In this document: positions 1 to 5,690 of the stretch, piece after piece
Position numbering within the stretch: position 1 is the first letter of the stretch
How the letters are laid out: each line of letters opens with the position of its first letter
Assembly: GCA_937900165.1 (NCBI GenBank)
Contig: CALCCX010000399.1
Location: forward strand, 1-5,765
Length of the DNA stretch: 5,765 nucleotides
Source of the DNA: an uncultured Acidimicrobiia bacterium
GTDB lineage: Bacteria; Actinomycetota; Acidimicrobiia; Spongiisociales; Spongiisociaceae
Direction of reading: 5' to 3'
Notes under the pieces: generated by a model
The model's input: the letters and a program-made list of their open reading frames with translations, nothing else
Databases searched by the model: none
Told to the model about the DNA's origin: nothing
Made by a program: the position numbers and the translations under genes

Positions 1-341
1 CAGTAGGTATGACCGAAGCCGAGGCACGGGATGCCGGGCTTCCGGTTATGACTTCGCTGCTTCCGCTGGAGTCGGTTCCACGGGCGTTGGTGAACCGCGA
101 CACGACAGGAGCCGTAAAGCTGGTCGCCGACGAATCGACCGGAGAGCTGCTTGGCGCCCACGTGCTGGCCGAGGGAGCAGGCGACGTCATCCAAGCAGCA
201 GTGGTGGCGATGAACTACCACGCCACGGTTGATGAGATCGCCGCGATGTTCCACCCCTATCTGACCATGGCCGAGGCTCTCAAACTGGCCGCCCAGACCT
301 TCAACCAGGACGTCAACAACCTGTCCTGCTGCGCCGCATGA
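1..341 (+). CDS. merA: Mercuric reductase, C-terminal fragment (5' end outside the window)
   Basis: MerA is a cytoplasmic flavoprotein disulfide reductase that reduces Hg(II) to volatile Hg(0) with NADPH. Only the last 113 or so codons are here; the frame is open from base 3 and begins Val-Gly-Met-Thr-Glu-Ala-Glu-Ala, as in the family's C-terminal dimerisation domain. Diagnostic features are the segment HPYLTMAEALKLAAQTF, whose Tyr matches the metal-handling Tyr605 of Bacillus RC607 MerA, and the C-terminal Leu-Ser-Cys-Cys-Ala-Ala, whose vicinal cysteines deliver Hg(II) to the active site of the partner subunit. These cysteines separate MerA from dihydrolipoamide dehydrogenase and glutathione reductase. 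The NmerA, FAD and redox-active CxxxxC regions lie upstream and cannot be assessed. The visible part has no lesion. The ATG at 9 is internal, not a start. It converges on the decayed merB. Confidence 0.93.
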   Translation, partial: VGMTEAEARDAGLPVMTSLLPLESVPRALVNRDTTGAVKLVADESTGELLGAHVLAEGAGDVIQAAVVAMNYHATVDEIAAMFHPYLTMAEALKLAAQTFNQDVNNLSCCAA

Positions 342-351
342 CCCACTAGAA

Positions 352-365
352 CCCCCGAACGGGGG
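352..365. terminator. GC hairpin between convergent merA and merB
   Basis: A five-base C run and a five-base G run form a perfect stem around GAAC. It lies 10 bases after the merA stop and about 45 bases beyond the merB stop on the other strand. There is no T tract, so it could be a U-less actinobacterial-type or bidirectional terminator, or just a GC-rich palindrome. The position supports a terminator; the short stem does not prove it. Confidence 0.4.
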
Positions 366-410
366 ACGGAGGACCGACCCGCGCCGAGAGTTGCTGCCAG
401 ATCAGTGCCC

Positions 411-1048
411 CTACCGCGGATCAGAATTGACGACCGAACGCCACCGGGCGGCTGCGTCCTCGGCCACTTCGGCGACGGTGAGGACATCATCCGTGTGGCC
501 GTGTGCACCTGCCCACTCCTGCGCTGCGGCGCGGGTTGTGAAGAAGTTCACCTGTGAACACCACTCTTCGCGCACGTTGACGTTCGATTTGTATCAGGCG
601 AGGATGAAGAGGTGCTTGTCTGTCTGGGGGGTGCCGTCAACGAACTCGATTTCGATACTTGCCCCGGTGTGAGGGTCGGTTGAGCGTACCGAACCGGAGG
701 CACCGAGCGCGCCGAGAATGCCAATCGCGTCCAGCGCACACCAGGTCCAGCGCTTCGTGCCGGCGACACTGATCTCGTGACGCCCCGGTGTGATCGTCAT
801 CCCCGCGATCCCGATCATGCGATCATCTTCGTCAAACTCGATTTTGGCCGCGGGCGCTCACCGTTTCAATGATCTCGCCCACCCGAGCCATTGGGAGGCT
901 GGTCAGGGCCACCAAGTCTTCGGCGGCCACTGGGCTGCCTGTCCGAAATAGCGCATCAAAAGCCTGCTGCCCGGATCTTTGCGACGTCTGGGTCAATCAC
1001 TTCGGATCGCAACTCGTCCATCGGCGAATGTGATTGGCCACTACCCAT
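411..1048 (-). pseudogene. merB: Decayed organomercurial (alkylmercury) lyase
   Basis: MerB cleaves the carbon-mercury bond of organomercurials and passes Hg(II) to MerA. Joining three minus-strand pieces gives a 211-residue product, the usual MerB size (212 in plasmid R831b). The frame starts at ATG 1048-1046, breaks at the T run opposite 958-961, breaks again opposite 842-849, meets TGA at 596-594, and ends at TAG 413-411. Each frameshift is one extra base in or beside a short homopolymer. The reconstruction has an N-terminal winged-helix-like part (about 12-70), then TWCALDAIGI with Cys103 and Asp106 matching catalytic Cys96 and Asp99 of R831b, and EWCSQVNFF with Cys163 matching Cys159. 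The structural Cys117 position is Asp (STDPHTG). The catalytic set is kept, so decay looks recent, or the lesions are assembly errors. The start is uncertain: an in-frame ATG at 1021-1019 is an alternative. The largest intact piece is only about 75 codons, so no working enzyme is expected as written. Confidence 0.85.
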
Positions 1049-1148
1049 TAGTTCTTCACCGGGTCAATCGACATCGTTCAACGCATTGTGGTCGGCGGGG
1101 ACGAGCGCCGCGCCAACAATTCCTGTATCCGCCTCCGTGTTTGTTTGG

Positions 1149-1179
1149 TTGACCTTCGAGTTACTCTAAGGTTTAAGGT
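1149..1179 (+). promoter_or_regulatory. MerR-class promoter and operator in front of the merR-like gene
   Basis: A -35 box TTGACC (1149-1154) and a -10 box TAAGGT (1174-1179) are 19 bases apart, the over-long spacing typical of MerR-activated promoters. Between them, overlapping the -35, is a 21-base dyad at 1152-1172 with arms ACCTT and AAGGT. Nine of its ten symmetric pairs match, and the centre is 1162. Transcription would start near 1186, about 16 bases before the regulator's ATG. The family model is that the bound regulator untwists this spacer when metal is present. The site points toward the regulator, which implies autoregulation. I found no convincing promoter for merB on the other strand. 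Confidence 0.8.
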
Positions 1180-1201
1180 GGTGGGAAATGAGAGGTTCGA
1201 T

Positions 1202-1633
1202 ATGCGCATCGGTGAGGCAGCAAAGGCGACGGGTCTTGAGGCCACCGCGATCAGGTTCTACGAAAAGCAAGGCGTTCTTCCTGGTCCAGGTCGTACGGAT
1301 TCCGGGTACCGCGATTACACGCAAGCGGACGTCGATCTCCTGAGATTCGTCAGGCGGGCTCGTAGCCTCGAAATACCGCTGGACGATGTTCGCGAAATCG
1401 TCGGCCTACGAATCAATGACCAGGCGCCATGCGACGTCGTACGCAAAGTCATGGCAAGAGAGATGGCCGCAATCGAGTCACGCATCAATGAACTGGAGGG
1501 TTTGCGAGACGAACTCGCCCGCCTCCAGATGAAAGCAGACGAGGTAGGCGACGACTGGCCTGGTGGCGCCTGTGTCTGCCCCATAGTTGAAGCCGACGAC
1601 TTCGCGAGCCCGAAGACGACGGCCGCCGGCTGA
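1202..1633 (+). CDS. MerR-family metal-responsive transcriptional regulator
   Basis: A 143-residue dimeric DNA-binding activator/repressor. The N-terminal winged helix-turn-helix is clear: MRIGEAAKATGL, then TAIRFYEKQGVL and SGYRDYTQADVDLLRFV (about 1-70). A long dimerisation helix follows (about 78-112), then a C-terminal metal loop. Cys77 sits where MerR, ZntR and CadR have their first metal-binding Cys. The loop ends GGACVCPIVE, giving Cys124 and Cys126. The usual middle Cys, about nine residues before the CP motif (Cys117 of Tn501 MerR), is absent, and the Cys77 to CP-motif distance is 49 residues rather than about 44. The metal cannot be named from sequence; Hg(II) is suggested by merA/merB, with Cd, Pb or Zn as alternatives. 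ATG 1202 is chosen because GAGAGG at 1190-1195 precedes it and the promoter at 1149-1179 rules out upstream starts. Downstream targets are not obvious beyond itself. Confidence 0.9.
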   Translation: MRIGEAAKATGLEATAIRFYEKQGVLPGPGRTDSGYRDYTQADVDLLRFVRRARSLEIPLDDVREIVGLRINDQAPCDVVRKVMAREMAAIESRINELEGLRDELARLQMKADEVGDDWPGGACVCPIVEADDFASPKTTAAG

Positions 1634-1662
1634 ACCCGTAGGCAAGAGGAAGCCAAGTTCTC

Positions 1663-1678
1663 GGTCGCTTCTGCGACC
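1663..1678 (+). terminator. Possible weak terminator hairpin after the regulator gene
   Basis: GGTCGC and GCGACC form a six-pair perfect stem around TTCT, 30 bases past the regulator's stop and 57 bases before the next gene. No T tract follows, so termination is only a guess from position. Confidence 0.3.
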
Positions 1679-1723
1679 TCGGCCCGCCAAGCTGGGTACT
1701 CTCCCTCGAACTGCTGATTTCTT

Positions 1724-1728
1724 GAGGG
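1724..1728 (+). promoter_or_regulatory. Ribosome binding site that fixes a TTG start
   Basis: GAGGG lies six bases before TTG 1735. An in-frame TGA at 1723-1725 overlaps it, so no earlier start is possible, and the next candidate would cut into the membrane segment. Confidence 0.65.
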
Positions 1729-1734
1729 TTCTCT

Positions 1735-2739
1735 TTGTTTTCACAACGACCTAGACGCCGCCGCACCGGCCTGTGGATACTCGTCGGGGTGGCTGTGGTC
1801 GTCGGGCTTTCACTGGTGGCAGGCAACCTCAGAACCGAGAACCGCGAACTCGTTACCTATTTCGACGAGGCCCGCATCGCAGCCGAAGATGCAAGCCAAC
1901 AGGCTGACGCGTACAGGACCCTAATGCTCGTCCAGCTCGCCGAGTTGGACAGAGCAGAGTTCGACGTGCTGATGCTGGGCCTCGAATCGTCGTTGATAGA
2001 CGATCGGGAGCGCCTCGCTCAGTTCCTCGTTCCAGACACGGCAATCGCGGCCGCAGACATGTTCGATCTGGCGATGACCTCGTGGGAGAGCGGCCTTGCC
2101 GGGGTTCGCAGAGCGGTCCTGTCGATAGCCGACGATCCGATCGGGACGGCGCCGGTAGACAGCCTCAGCGGGGCGCTTCTCGAGCTGCAGATCGGAGATC
2201 TGCTCTATGCGCGTTTCTTGTTGAGGGCGACCGAGCTAACGGTGGGCCTCGACGTTAGAGTCGGCGATTTTGCTGAGGTCGGATTCGTGGCTTCTGAGCC
2301 CGTCCTCCGCAACGGTGTAGTGATCGCAGAAGCAGTTAGGCAATCAGCCATCCTCGGCACCCGTCGTGATCTTGCAATCCTTCAGCCTGTCTTCGAGCCG
2401 ACCGAGACGGGTGGCAAAACCGACGACGGCGTCGACCTGTTCCCAGCCACGGAGACATTCGGCTTCGCAGCGGTCATTTCGAACAATGGCAATCAGATAG
2501 AAAAGGGGATCGTTGTGGAGGCAAGATTCCTCGACGCCGACGGTGCCGCAATAGCGTCCGAAGCAAGCGAGCCGGTCGATCTCGAACCTGGCGCCCGCAC
2601 CACCGTGTCGTTCGCCGAGGTGGCCGTCAGCCCCGGCCTGGGATATGAGCTTCGACTGTCGATCGCAACCGTAGAAGAAGAGATCGACACAGAAAACAAT
2701 ACGATGATCATCCCGCTCGTCATCCAGGCGCCAGGATGA
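1735..2739 (+). CDS. Membrane-anchored protein with CARDB-like C-terminal domain, function unknown
   Basis: I do not recognise this 334-residue protein as a named family. It opens with a basic stretch (RPRRRR, residues 5-10) followed by one hydrophobic segment (about 12-30, GLWILVGVAVVVGLSLVAG). By the positive-inside rule the rest would lie outside the membrane. No cleavage or lipobox motif is evident. Residues 35-225 are acidic and look largely helical, rich in Leu, Ala and Glu. Residues about 238-330 resemble a CARDB/Ig-like beta-sandwich: a strand ending in NNGN, a later LEPGARTTVSF turn, and the closing EIDTENNT motif typical of CARDB repeats. Such domains usually mediate adhesion or protein contacts. 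The start is TTG with a good upstream GAGGG. Its stop overlaps the next gene by four bases, so the two are probably translationally coupled, which hints at a shared envelope role. No cysteines are seen in the mature part. Confidence 0.85.
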   Translation: MFSQRPRRRRTGLWILVGVAVVVGLSLVAGNLRTENRELVTYFDEARIAAEDASQQADAYRTLMLVQLAELDRAEFDVLMLGLESSLIDDRERLAQFLVPDTAIAAADMFDLAMTSWESGLAGVRRAVLSIADDPIGTAPVDSLSGALLELQIGDLLYARFLLRATELTVGLDVRVGDFAEVGFVASEPVLRNGVVIAEAVRQSAILGTRRDLAILQPVFEPTETGGKTDDGVDLFPATETFGFAAVISNNGNQIEKGIVVEARFLDADGAAIASEASEPVDLEPGARTTVSFAEVAVSPGLGYELRLSIATVEEEIDTENNTMIIPLVIQAPG

Positions 2740-3185
2740 CCCCGGTCGGATGGGGTGCGATCGCTGTCCTGGCGATTGGCCTAGTGCTGGCGCTGGCTCA
2801 GCTCCACGGTCTCAGGCGTCAGTTTTCATCGATCCCTCAGGGCGACGACGAGATGATCGGCATCCTGCAGCGCCTCGACACCGAAATGGAGACGTTGTTC
2901 ACCAACGCGTCTGAGATTGGCTCCAGGGTCAGCGACCTGGAGGGGGCAGCGCCCAGAACCCTCTTGCAGTCAGGGGTTGCCCGATACGACGGATTCCCTG
3001 GCATGGTCGGAAACCTGTCCAGAAGCGTGTCGGTGCTGGATGCTTCAGGGAACGGGTTTGTGTTGACCGTGCTGGTCAACCGTGACGACTCCCGCTTCTT
3101 CCTCAAGGGTGTCGAAGCAAACGAAGGTCTCGAACCGCTTTCGCCTGAGGAAAAGGCCGCTGTACGGTCCGCCGGTCGGGGTTAG
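2736..3185 (+). CDS. DUF4446-family membrane-anchored protein
   Basis: A 149-residue protein with an N-terminal transmembrane helix (about 5-23), a short linker with a likely coiled-coil region (about 38-70), and a conserved C-terminal core. The core reads VARYDGFPGMVGNLSRSVSVL, then NGFVLTVLVNRDDSRFFLKGV and LSPEEKAAV (about 81-143). The pattern of V-RYD-F, S--LLD---NGFVLT, a short Arg-containing loop and L--EE is how I recognise DUF4446, whose biochemical function is unknown. In many Firmicutes I recall this family lying beside parB and serS; here it also lies directly before serS, with a 12-base gap. ATG 2736 overlaps the preceding stop as ATGA, and there is no strong ribosome binding site of its own, which points to coupled translation. 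The family call rests on remembered pattern, not a profile search. Confidence 0.78.
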   Translation: MTPVGWGAIAVLAIGLVLALAQLHGLRRQFSSIPQGDDEMIGILQRLDTEMETLFTNASEIGSRVSDLEGAAPRTLLQSGVARYDGFPGMVGNLSRSVSVLDASGNGFVLTVLVNRDDSRFFLKGVEANEGLEPLSPEEKAAVRSAGRG

Positions 3186-3197
3186 CATCCGAGCGAC

Positions 3198-4451
3198 ATG
3201 ATCGACATTGCAATCCTCAGGACCGACCCCGAAGCGCTCAAGGCGTCAATCGCCAGGCGCGGCCTAGAGATGGATATCGATGCTCTCGGCGAACTCGACG
3301 AGGCAAGGCGAATGATCAGGATTGAGGCCGAAGACCTTCGGGCCGAACAGAAGCAGTCCGGCAAAGCCATAGCCCAACTCGAAGGCGACGAACGGCAAGA
3401 GGCGATCGTTTCAGCCAGCCGGATCGCGGATGACTACAAGGCGAAGTTGGCCAAGGCCGATGAGTTGGACGCTCAGTTCGACGAGCAGTGGATCAGGATT
3501 CCCAATATCGTCGACGATTCCGTTCCTGACGGAGCCACCGAGGACGACAGCGTCGAGATAAAACGCTGGGGCGAAGTACCCACGTTCGACTTCGAACCGA
3601 GGGACCATCGCCAACTCGGCGAAACGCTCGGCATGATCGACACAGAACGGGCGGCTCGGCTGTCCGGTAGTCGATTCGGCTACCTGATGGGGCCGGCCGT
3701 ATTTCTGGAGTTCGGTCTGGTCCGCTTCGCGTTCGATCGCCTGGCCGAGCGGGGCTTCACGCCGGTGGTACCGCCGTTGTTGGTTCGTGAGCAGGCGCTG
3801 TTTGGCACTGGCTTCTTTCCGGACACCGAACAACAGATCTACAAACTCGCCGACGACGACTTGTACCTGGTTGGGACGGCCGAAGTGCCCCTGGCCGGCA
3901 TCCACATGGACGAAATCCTCGCCGAGGAAGACCTGCCAGTGCGCTACGCCGGATTCAGCACATGCTTCAGACGCGAATCTGGGGCGGCTGGACGTGATAC
4001 GACGGGCATTTTCAGGGTGCACCAATTCGACAAGGTGGAGATGTTTTCGTTCTGCCACCCGGATCGTTCCAGTGATGAGCACGAGTTTCTGTTCGAGACA
4101 GAGGAGTCGATCATCCAGGCGCTCGAGCTGCCATACCGTGTCGTCAACGTGGCGGTGGGAGATTTGGGCGGTTCGGCGGCCAAGAAGTACGACATCGAGG
4201 CGTGGTTTCCAGGCCAGGACCGGTTCAGGGAGATCACCTCGTGTTCGAACACGACCGATTTCCAGGCCCGGCGACTCAAGGTGCGGTTCAAGTCCGAGTC
4301 AGGCAACGCGCTGGTCCACACGCTCAACGGCACAGCGATAGCTGTTGGCCGGATCCTCTTAGCGCTGATGGAGAACCACCAACAAGCCGACGGCTCGATC
4401 CTCATCCCTGAGGCTCTCCAGCCATACGTCGGGTTCGACCGAATCACCTGA
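3198..4451 (+). CDS. serS: Seryl-tRNA synthetase (class II)
   Basis: This cytoplasmic enzyme charges tRNA-Ser with serine through seryl-adenylate. The 417-residue length is normal for bacterial SerRS. Residues about 27-103 form the long antiparallel coiled-coil arm, rich in Glu, Lys and Ala, that grips the long variable arm of tRNA-Ser. Class II motif 1 lies around 166-197 (GPAVFLEFG to PVVPPLLV). The serine-binding TxE loop is T227-A-E229. Motif 2 is FRRESGAAGRDTTG with Arg258 and Glu260, followed by RVHQFDKVEMF. Motif 3 is NGTAIAVGRILLALMEN with Arg385. All key residues are present and the frame is intact. ATG 3198 starts the family's usual N-terminus (MIDIAILRTDPE); the ribosome binding site is weak (GAG at 3191). 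It stands between the DUF4446 gene and a MenG-like gene, and a tRNA-Ser gene follows about 700 bases later. Confidence 0.97.
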   Translation: MIDIAILRTDPEALKASIARRGLEMDIDALGELDEARRMIRIEAEDLRAEQKQSGKAIAQLEGDERQEAIVSASRIADDYKAKLAKADELDAQFDEQWIRIPNIVDDSVPDGATEDDSVEIKRWGEVPTFDFEPRDHRQLGETLGMIDTERAARLSGSRFGYLMGPAVFLEFGLVRFAFDRLAERGFTPVVPPLLVREQALFGTGFFPDTEQQIYKLADDDLYLVGTAEVPLAGIHMDEILAEEDLPVRYAGFSTCFRRESGAAGRDTTGIFRVHQFDKVEMFSFCHPDRSSDEHEFLFETEESIIQALELPYRVVNVAVGDLGGSAAKKYDIEAWFPGQDRFREITSCSNTTDFQARRLKVRFKSESGNALVHTLNGTAIAVGRILLALMENHQQADGSILIPEALQPYVGFDRIT

Positions 4452-4456
4452 TCGTT

Positions 4457-5104
4457 TTGGTACACGACGGCCGGGTGCCGGACGCCATCTTTGCCAAGAT
4501 CGCCAAACGGTACGACACAGTCAACAGCGTGCTGTCGTTCGGCCAGGATCAGGCCTGGCGGGCCAAGACAATCGCCCATCTCCCTACCGGCCGAATCCTT
4601 GACCTGGGTTCTGGCACAGGTGCCGCGGCAGGCGTGTTTGGGGACAGGGAGGTAGTGGCCCTCGACCCTGTCAGCCAGATGCTTGGCCTGAGTGCCATCC
4701 CGCATCGGGTCGTGGCCCTCGGCGAACGTCTGCCCTTCGCTGATGGCAGCTTCGACTCGGTCTTTTCTGCGTACGTGTTCCGCAACCTGGACTCTGTGGC
4801 AGAAACTCTCGAGGAGATCGCCAGAGTGTTGCGACCGGGGGGAGCGGCGGGGATCGTTGATCTCGGCAGGCCCAAGCGGTCCATGTCAAAACGCCTGCAT
4901 CGGGTGGGCAGTGCCGTGGTTCTACCGATCGCCGGAGCGACAGTCGGCGCGACGCAGGAGTACCGCTACCTGGCGAAGTCGTTGGACAAATTGCCCCCGC
5001 CCGAAGAGATGTACGCATCCGGACCGTTGCAGTTCGAACGGGTGTGGCGCATGGGTCCCCTTGGTTTCGTCTACGGCGTCATCCTGCGCAAACCCGTCGA
5101 CTGA
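4457..5104 (+). CDS. menG: UbiE/MenG-type methyltransferase (probable demethylmenaquinone methyltransferase)
   Basis: An S-adenosylmethionine-dependent C-methyltransferase, probably making the last methylation of menaquinone, the usual actinobacterial respiratory quinone. The N-terminal family signature IFAKIAKRYDTVN-VLSFG--QAWR is clear (11-35). The SAM motif ILDLGSGTG is at 47-55 and the acidic ribose-binding residue is Asp70 in VVALDP. LPFADGSFDSVFSAYVFRNL, then LEEIARVLRPGG, are the post-I motifs, and EYRYLAKSLDKLPPPEEM matches the UbiE C-terminal signature. At 215 residues it is slightly short for the family (about 230-250). The start is uncertain: TTG 4457 lies five bases after the serS stop without a clear ribosome binding site, and GTG 4475 would remove six residues without harming the fold. 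An alternative is a related quinone or small-molecule methyltransferase. The short gap suggests co-transcription with serS. Confidence 0.86.
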   Translation: MVHDGRVPDAIFAKIAKRYDTVNSVLSFGQDQAWRAKTIAHLPTGRILDLGSGTGAAAGVFGDREVVALDPVSQMLGLSAIPHRVVALGERLPFADGSFDSVFSAYVFRNLDSVAETLEEIARVLRPGGAAGIVDLGRPKRSMSKRLHRVGSAVVLPIAGATVGATQEYRYLAKSLDKLPPPEEMYASGPLQFERVWRMGPLGFVYGVILRKPVD

Positions 5105-5158
5105 AGCCGACCCGGACTGGCAGGCGGATAGGCCGACTGGCGTAGGATGTAGCCCTTC

Positions 5159-5247
5159 GGAGGGGTCGCATAGTCTGGCCTAGTGCGCACGCCTGGAAAG
5201 CGTGTTGGCGTTTACCCGTCACGTGGGTTCGAATCCCACCCCCTCCG
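5159..5247 (+). tRNA. tRNA-Ser, anticodon GGA
   Basis: A full class II tRNA folds by eye. The acceptor stem is GGAGGGG (5159-5165) with CCCCTCC (5240-5246), and the discriminator G is at 5247. The D stem is GCAT/GTGC. The anticodon stem is CACGC/GCGTG with loop CTGGAAA and anticodon GGA at 5195-5197, reading UCC and UCU. A long variable arm (TGGCG/CGTCA around TTTACC) is the serine hallmark. The T arm is GTGGG/CCCAC with loop TTCGAAT. CCA is not encoded; CGC follows, so CCA must be added by nucleotidyltransferase. A weak TAGGAT at 5143-5148 could be the -10 box, with no clear -35. Confidence 0.97.
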
Positions 5248-5249
5248 CG

Positions 5250-5272
5250 GCAACCGAATGAAATTCGGTTGC
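5250..5272 (+). terminator. Intrinsic terminator hairpin of the tRNA-Ser gene
   Basis: GCAACCGAAT and ATTCGGTTGC make a perfect ten-pair stem with a GAA triloop, starting two bases after the tRNA discriminator base. TTAGAGTTT follows, a broken T-rich tail. Its strength and placement suit tRNA termination. Confidence 0.75.
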
Positions 5273-5277
5273 TTAGA

Positions 5278-5371
5278 GTTTGAGCAGAGTTCAAACGTCT
5301 CGGCGATGGAATCGCCCGCCGGTTTTGGCCTGGCGGCCAAAGCCCTAACGGAGTTTCCGCTTCGCGGAAAC
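5278..5371. other. Four further tandem hairpins between tRNA-Ser and the next gene
   Basis: Four separate inverted repeats follow the tRNA terminator with 4-8 base gaps. GTTTGA/TCAAAC occupies 5278-5296 (six pairs, seven-base loop). GGCGAT/ATCGCC occupies 5302-5316 (six pairs, GGA loop). GGTTTTGGCC/GGCCAAAGCC occupies 5321-5344 (ten pairs including one G-T, TGGC loop). GTTTCCGC/GCGGAAAC occupies 5353-5371 (eight pairs, TTC loop). There is no convincing reading frame. It may be a structured leader or small RNA, stacked terminators, or a decayed mobile-element or attachment region; sequence alone does not decide. Confidence 0.6.
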
Positions 5372-5471
5372 GTCCCTGCGGTTTGAAGATATCGTCGCGA
5401 GGAACGTCGCACCCATCGCGTAGAGTGCAAACGCGCGAAACAACTACGTTTTGGGTATGGTCACGACAGTC

Positions 5472-5478
5472 AAAGGAG
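5472..5478 (+). promoter_or_regulatory. Strong ribosome binding site that fixes a GTG start
   Basis: AAAGGAG ends eight bases before GTG 5487 and is the best ribosome binding site in the window. It favours GTG 5487 over the in-frame TTG 5451 and ATG 5457, which have none. Confidence 0.75.
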
Positions 5479-5486
5479 CAGACCAC

Positions 5487-5690
5487 GTGCCCGCCGATGC
5501 CGACTTGCAGGTCATGGTTCCAGCCCGAAGGGCTGCAGAAATCGCGGGAATCTCTCCGCAGCGCCTTTGGTATTGGGAAAAGACCGCGCTGATCAAGCCC
5601 AGTGTTCGCCGGGATATCAGCCAACGCAACATCATCCGGCTATATGCGCTGGATCGGTTGACCGAACTGGTGGTCGCGGCCGAGATCGTC
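5487..5690 (+). CDS. MerR-type helix-turn-helix protein, N-terminal fragment cut by the contig end
   Basis: Sixty-eight codons of a DNA-binding protein. After a short acidic lead (PADADLQ) comes a MerR-superfamily winged helix-turn-helix: ARRAAEIAGISPQRLWYWEKT, then ALIKPSVRRDISQRNIIRLY and ALDRLTELVVAAEIV. The WYWEKTALIKPS segment is the counterpart of FYEKQGVLPGP in the regulator at 1202, and the Tyr at IRLY is the usual wing position. The two proteins are otherwise dissimilar. The frame runs on into adapter sequence, where it encodes an artefactual RSEEHTSELQSH; real coding ends at or near 5690. The effector-binding part is missing, so ligand and targets are unknown. It might be a metal or stress regulator, or a MerR-like antitoxin-type protein. 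It lies behind the hairpin-rich stretch after tRNA-Ser. Confidence 0.8.

Noticed and set aside
594..596. In-frame TGA in merB read as selenocysteine or programmed readthrough
   Set aside because: The family has no Cys at this position, the gene has two other frame lesions, and no insertion element is recognisable.
1049..1164. Minus-strand open stretch upstream of merB that might be an N-terminal extension
   Set aside because: It is in the merB frame but is cut by a TGA shortly before the ATG at 1048, runs into the MerR operator, and the reconstructed protein already has the normal MerB length.
891..1169. Plus-strand 92-codon frame opposite the 5' part of merB
   Set aside because: It is antisense to the merB homology, lacks a ribosome binding site and ends inside the MerR operator.
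1088..1201. Longer N-terminus for the MerR-like regulator starting at GTG 1088
   Set aside because: It would translate through the -35, dyad and -10 of the gene's own promoter and place 38 non-homologous residues before the MRIGEAA start of the family fold; ATG 1202 has a ribosome binding site.
3411..4705. Long minus-strand frames (3411-4082 and 3944-4705)
   Set aside because: They lie opposite serS and menG, have no recognisable domains or ribosome binding sites, and follow from high third-position GC in the true genes.
5159..5247. tRNA-Ser 3' end as a used attachment site for an integrated element
   Set aside because: tRNA genes are common integration targets, but I found no second copy of the tRNA 3' end and no integrase in the window.
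5421..5461. Promoter boxes for the MerR-like gene at 5487 (TAGAGT 5421, TATGGT 5456)
   Set aside because: Both fit a loose -10 pattern only; no -35 at suitable spacing and no MerR-type dyad is present.
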